From Kitasatospora cheerisanensis KCTC 2395 (lineage in GTDB: Bacteria > Actinomycetota > Actinomycetes > Streptomycetales > Streptomycetaceae), in contig NZ_KK853997.1 in the NCBI RefSeq assembly GCF_000696185.1, forward strand, positions 2,822,638 to 2,886,637: 64,000 nucleotides of DNA, given 5' to 3'. Below, in pieces: positions 8,640-17,242 of the stretch (the stretch's first letter is position 1; the number at the start of each line of letters is the position of its first letter). Made by a program: the position numbers and the translations under genes. The notes beneath the pieces are model-generated. The model was not told the origin of the DNA and searched no databases. It worked only from the letters and a program-made list of their open reading frames with translations.

Positions 8640-9809
8640 TCAGAGGGTCAGGAGCTGCTTGAGGTCCTCGTACTTGCGGGGACCGATGCCGGGGACATGG
8701 CGGAGTTGGTCGACGGATTGGAACGGGCCGTGCGTCAGGCGGTACTGCAGGATGCGCTGGGCCAGGGCCGGGCCCACGCCTGGCAGTGAGTCGAGTTGTT
8801 CGGCGCTGGAATGGTTGAGGCTGACGGGACCGGCGGGTGCGGCAGGGGCACCGCCGGCGAGGTTTTCGGCACCTACGAGAATCTGTTCTCCATCGGTGAG
8901 TTGGCGGGCGAGGTTGAGGGAGCTGGTGTCGGTCCCGGCGAGCGGGCCGCCGGCGGCGGTCAGGGCATCGGCGACCCGTGAACCTGCGGGGAGGGTTCGT
9001 AGGCCGGGGTGCTGGACCTTGCCGGCGATGTCGACGACCAGGGACGGTCCGGCTGGGTGGTGTGCGGGCGCTCCTTCCGTGGCGGGGTCGCTGGTGGACT
9101 CGGTGATGGAGATGGCGGGGACGGAGACGGGGTGCGGTCGGCCGAGCCAGAAGTGCTGCGCGGCGTAGCCGATGGCGAGAACGAGCAGGACGGTGAGGCC
9201 GAGGACGGCCCGGCGGTCGAGGGCGAAGGCCGCGGGAAGGCGGAACCGCAGTGGTAGGCGCGGCTGGTCGGTGTGGTGGGACACGGGTGGGGGTTCCGGA
9301 ACTGACGTGGCGTCGGGCCAGGGCAGGTCCGGATCCGACTGGTGGTCGGCCCAGGTGCCCGGCGGGGAATCGGGTGCGGTCTCCGGCGGCGAGTCCGGGC
9401 CGGGTGCCGCAGCGGGTGGATCGCGCTCCGGAACGGTGCCGGGCTGACGACTGGGCCGCCCGAACTCCGGTTCGGTGGCCCTCGGAACGGCCACGTCGGC
9501 CGAGCGGGTCGGCGCCCCGTACCGCGCGAGAATGCGGGCCGAGGACAGTGCATGAGGTGGATCGGGAGCGGGTGTCGCCCGTGTCACCGCCTGCTCCGGT
9601 TCGGCTGCAGCGCAGACGCCCCCTGAGGTCGCGCCTGCCATCGCATCTGACATCGACTCGGATCGCGGCACGCCGGCCAAGGTCTCGACGGCCGGCTCGG
9701 AGTGTTCGTGATCGATGGGCACAGCGGGCGGGAAGAGCCGGCCGAGGCGGGCGCGCGTGGTGACGATGGCCTGACGACGGCGGGCCTGGGGTGTGGTGAT
9801 GGTCCTCAT
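8640..9809 (-). CDS. comEA: ComEA-like helix-hairpin-helix DNA-binding membrane protein
   Basis: A 389-residue protein. Residues 1-205 are a long Pro/Ala/Glu-rich cytoplasmic region; a membrane helix (AVLGLTVLLVLAIGYAAQ) follows near 210-230; then an SLBB-type domain (VDIAGKVQHPGLRTLPAGSR, about 275-300) and a C-terminal tandem helix-hairpin-helix unit with LDSLPGVGPALAQRILQYR and LRHVPGIGPRKYEDLK, the DNA-binding signature of ComEA. In competent bacteria ComEA is the outer-face DNA receptor for ComEC. The ATG (MRTITTPQARRRQ) is chosen because the frame upstream of it runs over the DnaA-box pair. The long N-terminal region is typical of actinobacterial versions. Confidence 0.9.
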   Translation of the reverse strand: MRTITTPQARRRQAIVTTRARLGRLFPPAVPIDHEHSEPAVETLAGVPRSESMSDAMAGATSGGVCAAAEPEQAVTRATPAPDPPHALSSARILARYGAPTRSADVAVPRATEPEFGRPSRQPGTVPERDPPAAAPGPDSPPETAPDSPPGTWADHQSDPDLPWPDATSVPEPPPVSHHTDQPRLPLRFRLPAAFALDRRAVLGLTVLLVLAIGYAAQHFWLGRPHPVSVPAISITESTSDPATEGAPAHHPAGPSLVVDIAGKVQHPGLRTLPAGSRVADALTAAGGPLAGTDTSSLNLARQLTDGEQILVGAENLAGGAPAAPAGPVSLNHSSAEQLDSLPGVGPALAQRILQYRLTHGPFQSVDQLRHVPGIGPRKYEDLKQLLTL

Positions 9810-9861
9810 GGCGAGGACAGTAGGGCGAGCCTGACGCGGACTCAGGAAATGTGCCCGCCCC

Positions 9862-9887
9862 TGTGGACAACCCGGGCCTGTGGATAA
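9862..9887 (-). promoter_or_regulatory. Pair of DnaA-box matches upstream of comEA
   Basis: Read on the minus strand, TTATCCACA (9887-9879) and TTGTCCACA (9870-9862) occur in the same orientation, 8 bases apart. The second matches the strong Streptomyces DnaA box and the first the classical bacterial box. They lie 53-78 bases upstream of the comEA start and about 35 bases beyond the degV stop, so DnaA could affect comEA transcription or be titrated here. Binding is inferred. Confidence 0.55.
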
Positions 9888-9921
9888 CTCTCGTAGCTCG
9901 GACGAGTGAGTTTGGTAACGC

Positions 9922-10845
9922 TCAACCTGCGGAAGCAACGATCGGCGACACCACGACGGCCAGCAGGCCGGGCCCGACGTGCGCGCCGATGACCGCGCCG
10001 ACTTCGCTGACGTAGAGCTCCTTCAGCGTCGGTACCCGCTCGCGCAGCCGTTCGGCCAGTGCCTCGGCCCGCTGCTCCGCGGCAAGGTGGTGGACGGTGA
10101 TGTCCACCGGGCGATCCCCCGCGTGTTCGACGGCGATCTCTTCGAGCCGGGCAATGGCCCGGGAAGCTGTGCGGACCTTCTCCAACGGCTCGATCCGGCC
10201 GCCGGTCAGGTGGAGCAGGGGCTTCACGGCCAGCGCGGAGCCGACCAAGGCCTGGGCGGTTCCGATCCGGCCGCCGCGTCGAAGGTGTTCCAGCGTGTCG
10301 ACGTAGAAGAAGCCGCTGGTGACCTCAGCACGTCGTTCGGCGGCGGAGGCCACCTGCTCCAGATCCGCCTCGGTGTTGTGGCTGGCATCGGCTTCGAGGC
10401 CACCGGCAGCCGCCGCCGACCAGGAGGCGTCCAAGGTTTCGGCGAGTTCGGCAGCGGCCAGCACACAGCTGCCCAGCGCCATGCCGACCAGTCGGCTGTC
10501 GACCACCCGCACGGGGATCGGCGCGGTGGCGGCTGCCAGGTGGGCCGCCTCCGCGGTGCCGGAGAGTTCCGCCGAGATGTGGATGGAGACGATTCCTCGG
10601 GCGCCGGCCTCGGCGGCCGCCCGGTAGGCGGCCGTGAACGTTTCGGGACTGGGCCTGGAGGTCGTCACCCGGTGCTTGGCTCGCAGGGCTTCGGCGACGT
10701 CTGTGGGTGAGATCTCGACGCCTTCCGCGAAGACGTCGTCACCGACCGCGACGCTGAGCGGTACCACCTGGATGCGGTGCCGGTCCACCGCTTCTTGGGG
10801 CAGATACGCGGTGGAATCCGTGACAAGTGCGAGGTGGCCGAGCAT
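9922..10845 (-). CDS. DegV family fatty-acid-binding protein
   Basis: A 307-residue protein of the DegV family (PF02645), which binds fatty acids and in some bacteria passes them to fatty acid kinase. It opens with LALVTDSTAYLPQE, and shows VVPLSVAVGDD, TSRPSPETFTAAY, the ligand-site stretch IHISAELSGTAEAA, and SRLVGMALGS, all at the expected positions. No signal peptide. It sits upstream of comEA on the same strand. I see no partner kinase gene nearby, so the acceptor is unknown. Confidence 0.93.
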   Translation of the reverse strand: MLGHLALVTDSTAYLPQEAVDRHRIQVVPLSVAVGDDVFAEGVEISPTDVAEALRAKHRVTTSRPSPETFTAAYRAAAEAGARGIVSIHISAELSGTAEAAHLAAATAPIPVRVVDSRLVGMALGSCVLAAAELAETLDASWSAAAAGGLEADASHNTEADLEQVASAAERRAEVTSGFFYVDTLEHLRRGGRIGTAQALVGSALAVKPLLHLTGGRIEPLEKVRTASRAIARLEEIAVEHAGDRPVDITVHHLAAEQRAEALAERLRERVPTLKELYVSEVGAVIGAHVGPGLLAVVVSPIVASAG

Positions 10846-10962
10846 GAGGCGGAGGTTACCCGCCGCAGCGCCAGGATGACAGTGCCCGTCCTGTGGTGGT
10901 TTGACCTCCGCGACAGCGGGTAACTCTCACCGCACGGACAGCGACCGCCTCGTGACGCGGGG

Positions 10963-11733
10963 TCAGGGGCGGTTGGGTCCCGCCGGGTTCGGCTTGCGCA
11001 GGCGGTCGGCGAGGCGGGAGAGCGGTTCGGCGGCCAGACCGAGCAGTTCCTCGGCGGTGGTCTGGCGGCCGGACCCGAGGCCCTTGGGGCGATCGGCGGG
11101 GCCGTCGGCGGAGGCGGTCGCACTGCGGGCATCGGCAGGCGCGCCGGCAGCGGACTCGGAGCGATCGGCGGCGGGCTCGGCAGGGGTCCAGTGCCGCAGA
11201 GCTCCGGCCTCGTCCCGGCATTCTTCGCTGAGGCGGGCGAGTTCGTCGTCGGCGAAGCGGCGCATGCGGTCCTGGGCGGCCCACCGCAGGGAGTCCGCGG
11301 AGTGCGTGATGCGCTCGGCGCGCTCCCGAAGTTCGGGGAGCTTGGCGGTGACTCGGCTGCTCATCGGCTCGCGTTCCAGCAGGCGCAGTTCGGCATCGAG
11401 TTCGGCGGCGTGGGAGTCGAGCCGGGCCAGGAGCTGGAGTGCGTCACCGAGCTGGCTGTCCTGCGGGAGGCCGCTCTGCAGGACCTGGCGGGTCGAGTCG
11501 AGCGCGGTGCGCAGGGAGAGCCGGAGGCCGGCGATCCGGCCCTGGTCGCCGGGCTTGGTGATGCTCTTCGCCTTGAGGGCGGCGTTCTCCACCGCCCGCT
11601 GGGCGTTGGAGCTGTGCCGCTCGACCTTGGTGGCCACGGCCTTCGCCGCCTTGACCGTTCCGACCACCGCCATCACCAGCAGCGTCACGCCGAGCAGCGC
11701 GACCAGCGCCAGAACGACACCGAGCGCTTCCAT
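10963..11733 (-). CDS. Membrane-anchored coiled-coil protein of unknown function
   Basis: A 256-residue protein with an N-terminal membrane helix (ALGVVLALVALLGVTLLVMAVV, residues 3-24) followed by a long helical, charged region (about 30-165) likely to form coiled coils (ARLDSHAAELDAELRLLERE, KLPELRERAERI), and an Ala/Pro-rich C-terminal part ending KPNPAGPNRP. Family not recognised. The ATG giving MEALGVVLAL is preferred to an earlier in-frame start because it places the membrane helix at the N terminus and has AAGGTGGG about 8-15 bases upstream. It is upstream of degV, 117 bases away. Confidence 0.7.
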   Translation of the reverse strand: MEALGVVLALVALLGVTLLVMAVVGTVKAAKAVATKVERHSSNAQRAVENAALKAKSITKPGDQGRIAGLRLSLRTALDSTRQVLQSGLPQDSQLGDALQLLARLDSHAAELDAELRLLEREPMSSRVTAKLPELRERAERITHSADSLRWAAQDRMRRFADDELARLSEECRDEAGALRHWTPAEPAADRSESAAGAPADARSATASADGPADRPKGLGSGRQTTAEELLGLAAEPLSRLADRLRKPNPAGPNRP

Positions 11734-11998
11734 CGGGAGCCCACCTTCCGCCCGTGACCGGCGGCGGTCCGCCGAGTGCGGCCCGCCCTGTCCACCGGTC
11801 TCCACCGTAGCTCGGCCCGGCAGTGGACAGCAGGCCTTCAACCGTCCGAAGAGAGGAGATCAGGGACAGCTCAGGGATTTCCCCCAAGCGATCTCCCGGA
11901 GACCGCCAGGACCTTCACCGCACCGTCGGTGCCCCTACGAAGAACGGAGCCACCTTGTTCGAGTTCCTTCTCCTCCCCTACTCCCTCTGCCGAGTGCC

Positions 11999-12025
11999 CC
12001 TTCTGGAAGGCACCCTTCCAGAAGG
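11999..12025. repeat. Perfect 12-bp inverted repeat with 3-base loop
   Basis: CCTTCTGGAAGG, loop CAC, CCTTCCAGAAGG. The arms are themselves nearly self-complementary. It is about 200 bases downstream of leuS and 265 bases upstream of the coiled-coil gene. It may be a terminator, or a protein-binding dyad or RNA element for the downstream gene; its AT content is unusual here. Confidence 0.6.
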
Positions 12026-12153
12026 TGCCCGCCGCACCGATCCGGTCCAGCGCACCGATCCGGCCCGACGCGTCAGTCCCGACCGACGCACCGACGCCGC
12101 CCGGCCCCTCCGGCTCGCGGGGCACTCGGCCGGGCCCTCCCTGCCGACGGCGA

Positions 12154-12189
12154 AGGGCCGGCCACCCCGCGCTCGGGACGACCGGCCCT
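12154..12189 (-). terminator. leuS terminator
   Basis: AGGGCCGG (12154-12161) pairs with CCGGCCCT (12182-12189), with partial further pairing inside, 33 bases after the leuS stop. Confidence 0.55.
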
Positions 12190-12221
12190 GCCGAACTGAC
12201 GGCACCTCAGCAGAGGCAGCG

Positions 12222-15095
12222 TCAGCCGGTGACGATGTTCACCAGCTTCGGAGCGCGGGCGATGACCTTGCGCACCTCCGCGCCGCCGACGGCCGCGACC
12301 ACGGTGGGGTCGGCCAGGGCCAGTGCCTCCAGCTCGGCATCCGAGATGGACGGCGAGACCTCCAGGCGGGCCTTGACCTTGCCCTTGATCTGCACGACGC
12401 AGGTCACCGTCTCGTCGACCACGTACGCCGGGTCGGCGACCGGGTAGTCGGCGAAGGCCAGCGACTGCTCGTGGCCCAGGCGGCGCCACAGCTCCTCGGC
12501 GATGTGCGGCGCCAGCGGAGCGATCAGCAGGACGATCTGCTCGGCGACCGAACGCGGCGTGGAGCCGCGCTTCACCAGGAAGTTGTTCAGCTCGATGGCC
12601 TTGGCCACCGCCGTGTTGAACCGCAGCGCGGCCATGTCGCCGCGGATGCCGTCGATGGTCTTGTGCAGCGCGCGCAGCGTCGCCTCGTCCGGCTCCTCCT
12701 CGGTCACCACCAGCTCGCCGGTGACCTCCGAGACGATGTTGCGCCACAGCCGCTGCAGGAAGCGGTAGGAGCCGACCACGGCGCGGGTGTCCCACGGGCG
12801 GGAGACGTCCAGCGGGCCCATCGCCATCTCGTACAGGCGCAGGGTGTCCGCACCGTACTCGTCGGAGATCTCGTCGGGCGCGACGGCGTTCTTCAGCGAC
12901 TTGCCCATCTTGCCCGCCTCGCGGCGGACCTGCTCACCCTGCCAGTAGTACTGGCCGTCGCGCTCCTCGACCTCCGCCGCGGGCACCGGGAAGCCGCGGG
13001 CGTCGCGGTAGACGTCGGCGGTGATCATGCCCTGGTTGAACAGCTTGTGGAACGGCTCGACCGAGGACACGTGGCCCAGGTCGTGCAGGACCTTGTGCCA
13101 GAAGCGGGCGTACAGCAGGTGCAGCACGGCGTGCTCGGCGCCACCGACGTACAGGTCGACGCCGCCGGCCGGCTTGTCGGCGGTCGGGCCCATCCAGTAC
13201 GCCTCGTTGGCGGGGTCGACGACCGAGCCGGAGTTGATCGGGTCGACGTAGCGCAGCTCGTACCAGCAGGAACCGGCCCAGTTGGGCATGGTGTTGGTCT
13301 CGCGGCGGTACGTCTTCACACCGTCGCCCAGGTCCAGCTCGACGTTGACCCAGGCCTCGTTGCGGGACAGCGGGGTCTTCGGCGAGGAGGTGGCGTCGTC
13401 GGGGTCATAGGTGTGCGGCGAGTAGTCGTCGACCTCGGGGACCTCGACCGGCAGCATCGACTCGGGCAGCGCGTGCATCGCACCGGTCTCGTCGTAGACG
13501 ATCGGGAACGGCTCGCCCCAGTACCGCTGGCGGCTGAACAGCCAGTCGCGCAGGCGGAAGTTGACGGTGCCTTCGCCGATGCCCTGCTCGGCCAGCCAGG
13601 CGGTCACCCGGGCCTTGGCGTCGACCACCGACAGGCCGTTCAGCGACAGGCCGTCACGCTCGGAGTTGATCAGCACCGAGTCGTAGGTGTCGAAGGCGTC
13701 GTCCCAGGTGTGCGGGTCCTCGCCACGGCCGTCGGTGGGCCGGACGACGCAGCGCATCGGCAGGTTGAACGCCTGCGCGAAGGCGAAGTCGCGGCTGTCG
13801 TGCGCCGGAACGGCCATGATCGCGCCGGTGCCGTAGCCCATCAGCACGTAGTCGGCGATGAACACCGGGATCTGCTCGCCGCTGACCGGGTTGGTCGCGA
13901 AGGCGCCGGTGAACACGCCGGTCTTCACCTTGGCGTCGGCCTGGCGCTCCACGTCCGACTTGGCGGCGGCGGCCGCCCGGTACGCGGCGACGGCGTCGGC
14001 CGGGGTCGCAGCGCCGCCGGTCCACTCCTCGCGGGTGCCGGTCGGCCACGCCGCCGGGACGATGGTGTCGACCAGGGCGTGCTCGGGGGCCAGCACCATG
14101 TAGGTGGCGCCGAACAGGGTGTCGGGGCGGGTGGTGAAGACGGTGACGGTGTCGCCGCCGACGCCGAAGTCCACCCGGGCGCCCTCGGAGCGGCCGATCC
14201 AGTTGCGCTGCTGCAGCTTGATCGCCTCGGGCCAGTCCAGCAGGTCCAGGTCGCTGATCAGCCGGTCCGCGTAAGCGGTGATGCGCATCATCCACTGGCG
14301 CAGGTTGGACTTGAACACCGGGAAGTTGCCGCGCTCGGAGCGGCCGTCCGCGGTGACCTCCTCGTTGGCCAGCACGGTGCCCAGGCCGGGGCACCAGTTG
14401 ACCGGCACCTCCTTGGAGTAGGCCAGCCGGAACTCGCCCAGCACCTCGTCGCGCTCGACGCCGGTCAGCTCGGCCCAGGCACGGCCGCCCGGCACCGCGC
14501 GCTCGCCGGACTCGAACTGGGCGACCAGCTCGGAGATCGGCCGGGCCTTCTCCGCGTCCTCGTCGTACCAGGAGTTGAAGATCTGCAGGAAGATCCACTG
14601 GGTCCAGCGGTAGTACTCGGGGTCGATCGTGGAGATCGAGCGGCGCGAGTCGTGGCCCAGGCCCAGCCGGCGCAGCTGGCGGCGCATGTTGGCGATGTTG
14701 TCCTCGGTGGACACCCGCGGGTGCACGCCGTGCTGCACCGCGTACTGCTCGGCCGGCAGGCCGAAGGCGTCGTAGCCCAGCGTGTGCAGGACGTTGTACC
14801 CGTTCATCCGCTGGTAGCGGGCGTACACGTCGGTGGCGATGTAACCCAGCGGGTGGCCGACGTGCAGGCCGGCGCCCGACGGGTACGGGAACATGTCCAT
14901 GATGAAGCTGTGGGGCTTCGCGGCGACGTTCGACCCGTCGGCCAGCGGACCGGTCGGGTTGGGGGCGTTGAACGTCCCCTCCTTCTCCCACAGGTCCTGC
15001 CAGCGGGACTCGATCTCGGCGGCCAGCGCGGCGCCGTAGCGGAAAGGCTCGGTGGCGGCTTCGGCCGCGCCGGAAGCGGGGGTCGTCTCGCTCAT
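12222..15095 (-). CDS. leuS: Leucyl-tRNA synthetase
   Basis: Class Ia aminoacyl-tRNA synthetase that charges tRNA-Leu. The 957-residue product has the HIGH-type motif in [16 protein letters not shown] near residues 72-87, the CP1 editing domain with its [12 protein letters not shown] stretch in the middle, and KMGKSLKN (KMSKS-type) near residue 725, followed by the anticodon-binding helical domain. Length is typical. The ATG ([20 protein letters not shown]) is 145 bases downstream of a Leu-rich leader peptide and just after an attenuator hairpin, so its expression is probably set by leucyl-tRNA supply. Confidence 0.97.
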   Translation of the reverse strand: MSETTPASGAAEAATEPFRYGAALAAEIESRWQDLWEKEGTFNAPNPTGPLADGSNVAAKPHSFIMDMFPYPSGAGLHVGHPLGYIATDVYARYQRMNGYNVLHTLGYDAFGLPAEQYAVQHGVHPRVSTEDNIANMRRQLRRLGLGHDSRRSISTIDPEYYRWTQWIFLQIFNSWYDEDAEKARPISELVAQFESGERAVPGGRAWAELTGVERDEVLGEFRLAYSKEVPVNWCPGLGTVLANEEVTADGRSERGNFPVFKSNLRQWMMRITAYADRLISDLDLLDWPEAIKLQQRNWIGRSEGARVDFGVGGDTVTVFTTRPDTLFGATYMVLAPEHALVDTIVPAAWPTGTREEWTGGAATPADAVAAYRAAAAAKSDVERQADAKVKTGVFTGAFATNPVSGEQIPVFIADYVLMGYGTGAIMAVPAHDSRDFAFAQAFNLPMRCVVRPTDGRGEDPHTWDDAFDTYDSVLINSERDGLSLNGLSVVDAKARVTAWLAEQGIGEGTVNFRLRDWLFSRQRYWGEPFPIVYDETGAMHALPESMLPVEVPEVDDYSPHTYDPDDATSSPKTPLSRNEAWVNVELDLGDGVKTYRRETNTMPNWAGSCWYELRYVDPINSGSVVDPANEAYWMGPTADKPAGGVDLYVGGAEHAVLHLLYARFWHKVLHDLGHVSSVEPFHKLFNQGMITADVYRDARGFPVPAAEVEERDGQYYWQGEQVRREAGKMGKSLKNAVAPDEISDEYGADTLRLYEMAMGPLDVSRPWDTRAVVGSYRFLQRLWRNIVSEVTGELVVTEEEPDEATLRALHKTIDGIRGDMAALRFNTAVAKAIELNNFLVKRGSTPRSVAEQIVLLIAPLAPHIAEELWRRLGHEQSLAFADYPVADPAYVVDETVTCVVQIKGKVKARLEVSPSISDAELEALALADPTVVAAVGGAEVRKVIARAPKLVNIVTG

Positions 15096-15146
15096 GGTCC
15101 TTCAGGCTCCATCGTCATCAGTCAGCGAACAGGCCGTAGAAAGCAG

Positions 15147-15167
15147 AAAACCCCTCCACAGGAGGGG
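15147..15167 (-). terminator. Attenuator terminator of leuS
   Basis: On the minus strand CCCCTCC, loop TGT, GGAGGGG is followed at once by TTTTCTGCTTTC, a true intrinsic terminator with a U-rich tail. It lies 52 bases before the leuS start and 37 bases after the leader-peptide stop, so it can end transcription before leuS. Confidence 0.85.
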
Positions 15168-15181
15168 ACGCCACGCCGACT

Positions 15182-15218
15182 CCGGCACCCAAGCCGGTCC
15201 TGGTCAGCGCGGCCGGCT
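15182..15218 (-). promoter_or_regulatory. Alternative pairing segments of the leuS attenuator
   Basis: Three competing segments in the leader RNA. AGCCGG (15218-15213), overlapping the last leader-peptide codons, can pair with CCGGCT (15197-15192). The latter overlaps CCGGC (15197-15193), which can instead pair with GCCGG (15186-15182). This gives the usual 1:2 versus 2:3 choice upstream of the terminator hairpin. Which state favours readthrough is inferred from classical attenuators. Confidence 0.6.
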
Positions 15219-15242
15219 AAGAAGCAGGCGCACAGTTCGCAT
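15204..15242 (-). CDS. Leu-rich leader peptide of leuS (attenuation)
   Basis: A 12-codon frame encoding MRTVRLLLSRPR and ending in TGA. It contains three Leu codons in a row, CTG CTT CTT, of which CTT is rare in such a GC-rich genome. Stalling here when charged tRNA-Leu is scarce would cover the start of the first pairing segment. A TACCCT hexamer (15254-15249) ends 6 bases before the ATG, so the transcript may start at or next to the ATG and be leaderless. The arrangement is what is known from leader-peptide attenuators of amino-acid genes in actinobacteria. Confidence 0.8.
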   Translation of the reverse strand: MRTVRLLLSRPR

Positions 15243-15515
15243 GGGCTCAGGGTACCGCACCCCTTCAAGGCCCTTTCGCGTCACCGCGTCAATCCCCCTG
15301 CTGCACGCGCCGCCACACACCCGGCGACACCCGCCGACGCTCCCCCACCCACTCCCACGCCGCTCACGACCGCAGCCCCGCCCACGCCAACACCTACGCC
15401 CACACCCGCAGCCCCGCCCACGCAATCACCCGCGCCCACAGCAGCACCACCCCCCGCAGCCGACGCTCCGTCCGCTCTCCGGCCCGCGCCGTCCGGCCGG
15501 CCGGACGGACCTGCG
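15243..15515. other. leuS promoter region and low-complexity CA-rich stretch
   Basis: About 15300-15480 is an unusual run of CCCAC, GCCCAC and CACCC words on the plus strand, strongly strand-asymmetric. No gene is supported. The leuS promoter should lie at its lower end, next to the leader peptide. Confidence 0.4.
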
Positions 15516-16808
15516 CTACGCCTCCGCGCGCATCGCGGTGTCGAACTCGCGCAGCGCCCGCGCCACCCGGGCGGACTGCATGCCGGCGGCGAGGTGTCGT
15601 GCCCGGTCGGCGGTGTGCTCGGCCTCCTTGCGTTCGCCGGTCCGGCGGTAGGAGTCGGCGAGGCGCACCATCAGCAGCGCCTTGACCCGGGCGCGTTCCG
15701 CGGTAAGCGCCTCGATCGCGCTCTGCAGCAGCCCGCGGGCCTGCTCGTGCTCGCCGAGCAGCAGGTACCCCTCGCCGACCATGCCCTCCAGGTCGGCGCG
15801 TTCCTGGGTGTGCCCGTCCAGGCCCTCCAGCACCCGGAAGGCCCGCTCGGCGACCGCCTCGGCGCTGATCTGCTCCCCCTTGCGTCCGTGTGCCCGGGCG
15901 ATCCGCCCGAGTTGCAGCGCGCGCTCACGGGGCGTCAGCACCCCGTCCGCGGCGCGCAGCGCGGTGGACAGCATCGCCACCGGATCCAGGCCCCGCCCAC
16001 CGGAGTTGTACGTCGCCTGGACGGCGAGGCAGCCGACCACGCCGACGCCGAGCCGCGGGTCCCCGGAGACGTGGGCGGCGCGCAGGGCGGCGACGAAGGC
16101 GCGCTGCGCGGCGGCGTCGTTGCCCAGGTCGTAGTTCGCCCAGCCGACCAGGCGGGCCAGTCTGCTGGCGGCCCCGTACAGCTCGCGGCCGAGTGGTTCG
16201 TCGTAGCTGCCGAGCTCCAACAGCTTGCCGACCATCGCGAGTTCGGCCTTGGCCAGGTCGAGGATCAGGCCGCCGCCGTAGGCCCGCTCCAGGCGCTGCT
16301 TGGAGTCGTAGGACAGCCGCAGGTCGGCCAACTGCTCGGGGGCGATGCGCAGTGCGCCCTCGCCGCCGGTGACGGGCGGCGGCGGGGAGGCCCAGTGCCG
16401 GGCCGCCTGCTCCAGTTCGTCGCCGCGGAACAGGTCGGTCAGGCGCACCGGGGCCCCGTCCGTGCCGGCCTCGCGCAGGGCGGTCTGGGCGGTGTCGGCG
16501 GTCCACGGGTCGGTCAGCAGCCGCGGCGAGAGCATCTTCGCGCCGCGGTTGGAGCCCATCTGCCCCCAGAGCTGCTCGTACGTGACGGCGATGCCGACGC
16601 TGCGGCCGAGGACCTCGCAGACGGTCTGGTCGTGCGGGGAGCGCGGCACCATGCCCCGGTCGCGCCACTTGTAGGGCGCGGTCGAGCTGATCGCCATGCC
16701 CGCCGGCAGCACCGCGTTCACCTCGCGGGCCAGCCGCTCCGGGCTCCATCCGAGCTGGTGGAGTATCCGGGCGAGCTCGTCGTTCCGTTTTCGCACCAGA
16801 TCGGCCAT
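15516..16808 (-). CDS. HTH/TPR-type transcriptional regulator (actinomycete-specific)
   Basis: A 430-residue protein. The N-terminal part (about 1-70) has a helix-turn-helix-like pattern (LARILHQLGWSPERLAREVN, then YKWRDRGMVPRSPHDQTVCE), and residues about 160-425 form repeated amphipathic helices of TPR type (ERALQLGRIARAHGRKGEQI, GEGYLLLGEHEQARGLLQSA, ADSYRRTGERKEAEHTADRA). This plan matches the large streptomycete family that includes developmental regulators of the NsdA kind; I cannot assign a specific orthologue. Stop is TAG. Downstream of the tRNA-Ala genes and upstream of leuS on the same strand but with its own spacing. Confidence 0.8.
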   Translation of the reverse strand: MADLVRKRNDELARILHQLGWSPERLAREVNAVLPAGMAISSTAPYKWRDRGMVPRSPHDQTVCEVLGRSVGIAVTYEQLWGQMGSNRGAKMLSPRLLTDPWTADTAQTALREAGTDGAPVRLTDLFRGDELEQAARHWASPPPPVTGGEGALRIAPEQLADLRLSYDSKQRLERAYGGGLILDLAKAELAMVGKLLELGSYDEPLGRELYGAASRLARLVGWANYDLGNDAAAQRAFVAALRAAHVSGDPRLGVGVVGCLAVQATYNSGGRGLDPVAMLSTALRAADGVLTPRERALQLGRIARAHGRKGEQISAEAVAERAFRVLEGLDGHTQERADLEGMVGEGYLLLGEHEQARGLLQSAIEALTAERARVKALLMVRLADSYRRTGERKEAEHTADRARHLAAGMQSARVARALREFDTAMRAEA

Positions 16809-16862
16809 GGCACGACGGTAGCGGCCCCGTGCCCCGAGCGGCAGAGAAGTGGGGTGAACGCT

Positions 16863-16892
16863 CGAAGGCCGCCCCTCGCGGGACGGCCTTCG
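16863..16892 (-). terminator. Terminator after tRNA-Ala copy 1
   Basis: CGAAGGCCG and CGGCCTTCG form a perfect 9-bp stem, 8 bases beyond the tRNA 3' end. Confidence 0.65.
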
Positions 16893-16900
16893 GACTGCTG

Positions 16901-16973
16901 TGGAGCTAAGGAGAATCGAACTCCTGACCTATTGCATGCCATGCAATCGCTCTACCAACTGAGCTATAGCCCC
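16901..16973 (-). tRNA. tRNA-Ala(GGC), copy 1
   Basis: A 73-base cloverleaf. Acceptor GGGGCTA pairs with TAGCTCC, D arm GCTCAGTTGGTAGAGC, anticodon arm ATTGC-ATGGCAT-GCAAT with anticodon GGC, T arm with GTTCGATTC, discriminator A. CCA is not encoded. The anticodon stem-loop is part of a longer palindrome TTGCATGGCATGCAA. Identical to the next two copies. Confidence 0.97.
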
Positions 16974-17090
16974 ATGCTTTTACTGCTGTCACCTGCGGTT
17001 TCCCTTGGCGACATCGACAACTGTACACGGTTGGCGGTCGAGTCCCTAATCCGTTTCGAGCGCCCCACGAGCGGCCCCGGGAACGCCGAA

Positions 17091-17117
17091 GGCCGCCACC
17101 CGTCTCGGGTGGCGGCC
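17091..17117 (-). terminator. Terminator after tRNA-Ala copy 2
   Basis: GGCCGCCACCCG, loop TCT, CGGGTGGCGGCC: perfect 12-bp stem, 14 bases beyond the tRNA 3' end. Confidence 0.75.
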
Positions 17118-17131
17118 TCGCGGAACTGCTG

Positions 17132-17204
17132 TGGAGCTAAGGAGAATCGAACTCCTGACCTATTGCATGCCATGCAATCGCTCTACCAACTGAGCTATAG
17201 CCCC
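17132..17204 (-). tRNA. tRNA-Ala(GGC), copy 2
   Basis: Base-for-base identical to the copy at 16901. Its 3' flank (CAGCAGTTC on the minus strand) resembles that of copy 1, suggesting the duplicated unit included flanking bases. Confidence 0.97.
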
Positions 17205-17242
17205 GCAACACTGACGACCACTCACGGACCATCGGTGCGGAG

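Larger units (their letters stand above)
11734..12221. other. 488-base intergenic region between leuS and the coiled-coil gene
   Basis: It contains the leuS terminator (12154-12189) and a perfect 12-bp inverted repeat (11999-12025). No coding frame with recognisable content. A hydrophobic stretch that can be read on the plus strand from a TTG near 11955 runs on into antisense of leuS and I do not accept it as a gene. Confidence 0.5.

Noticed and set aside
11940..12100. Possible small hydrophobic protein starting at a TTG near 11955
   Set aside because: GGAG precedes it, but the frame has no early stop, runs into antisense of leuS, and turns into Arg/Pro/Thr low complexity after about 25 residues.
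15096..15243. T-box leader for leuS
   Set aside because: I looked for the T-box consensus and specifier loop and found neither; the leader-peptide attenuator explains the region.
15300..15480. CCCAC-rich stretch considered as a coding Pro/Thr-rich region
   Set aside because: It lies between the stop of the regulator gene and the leuS leader, has no start with a ribosome-binding site, and its reading frames have no recognisable product.
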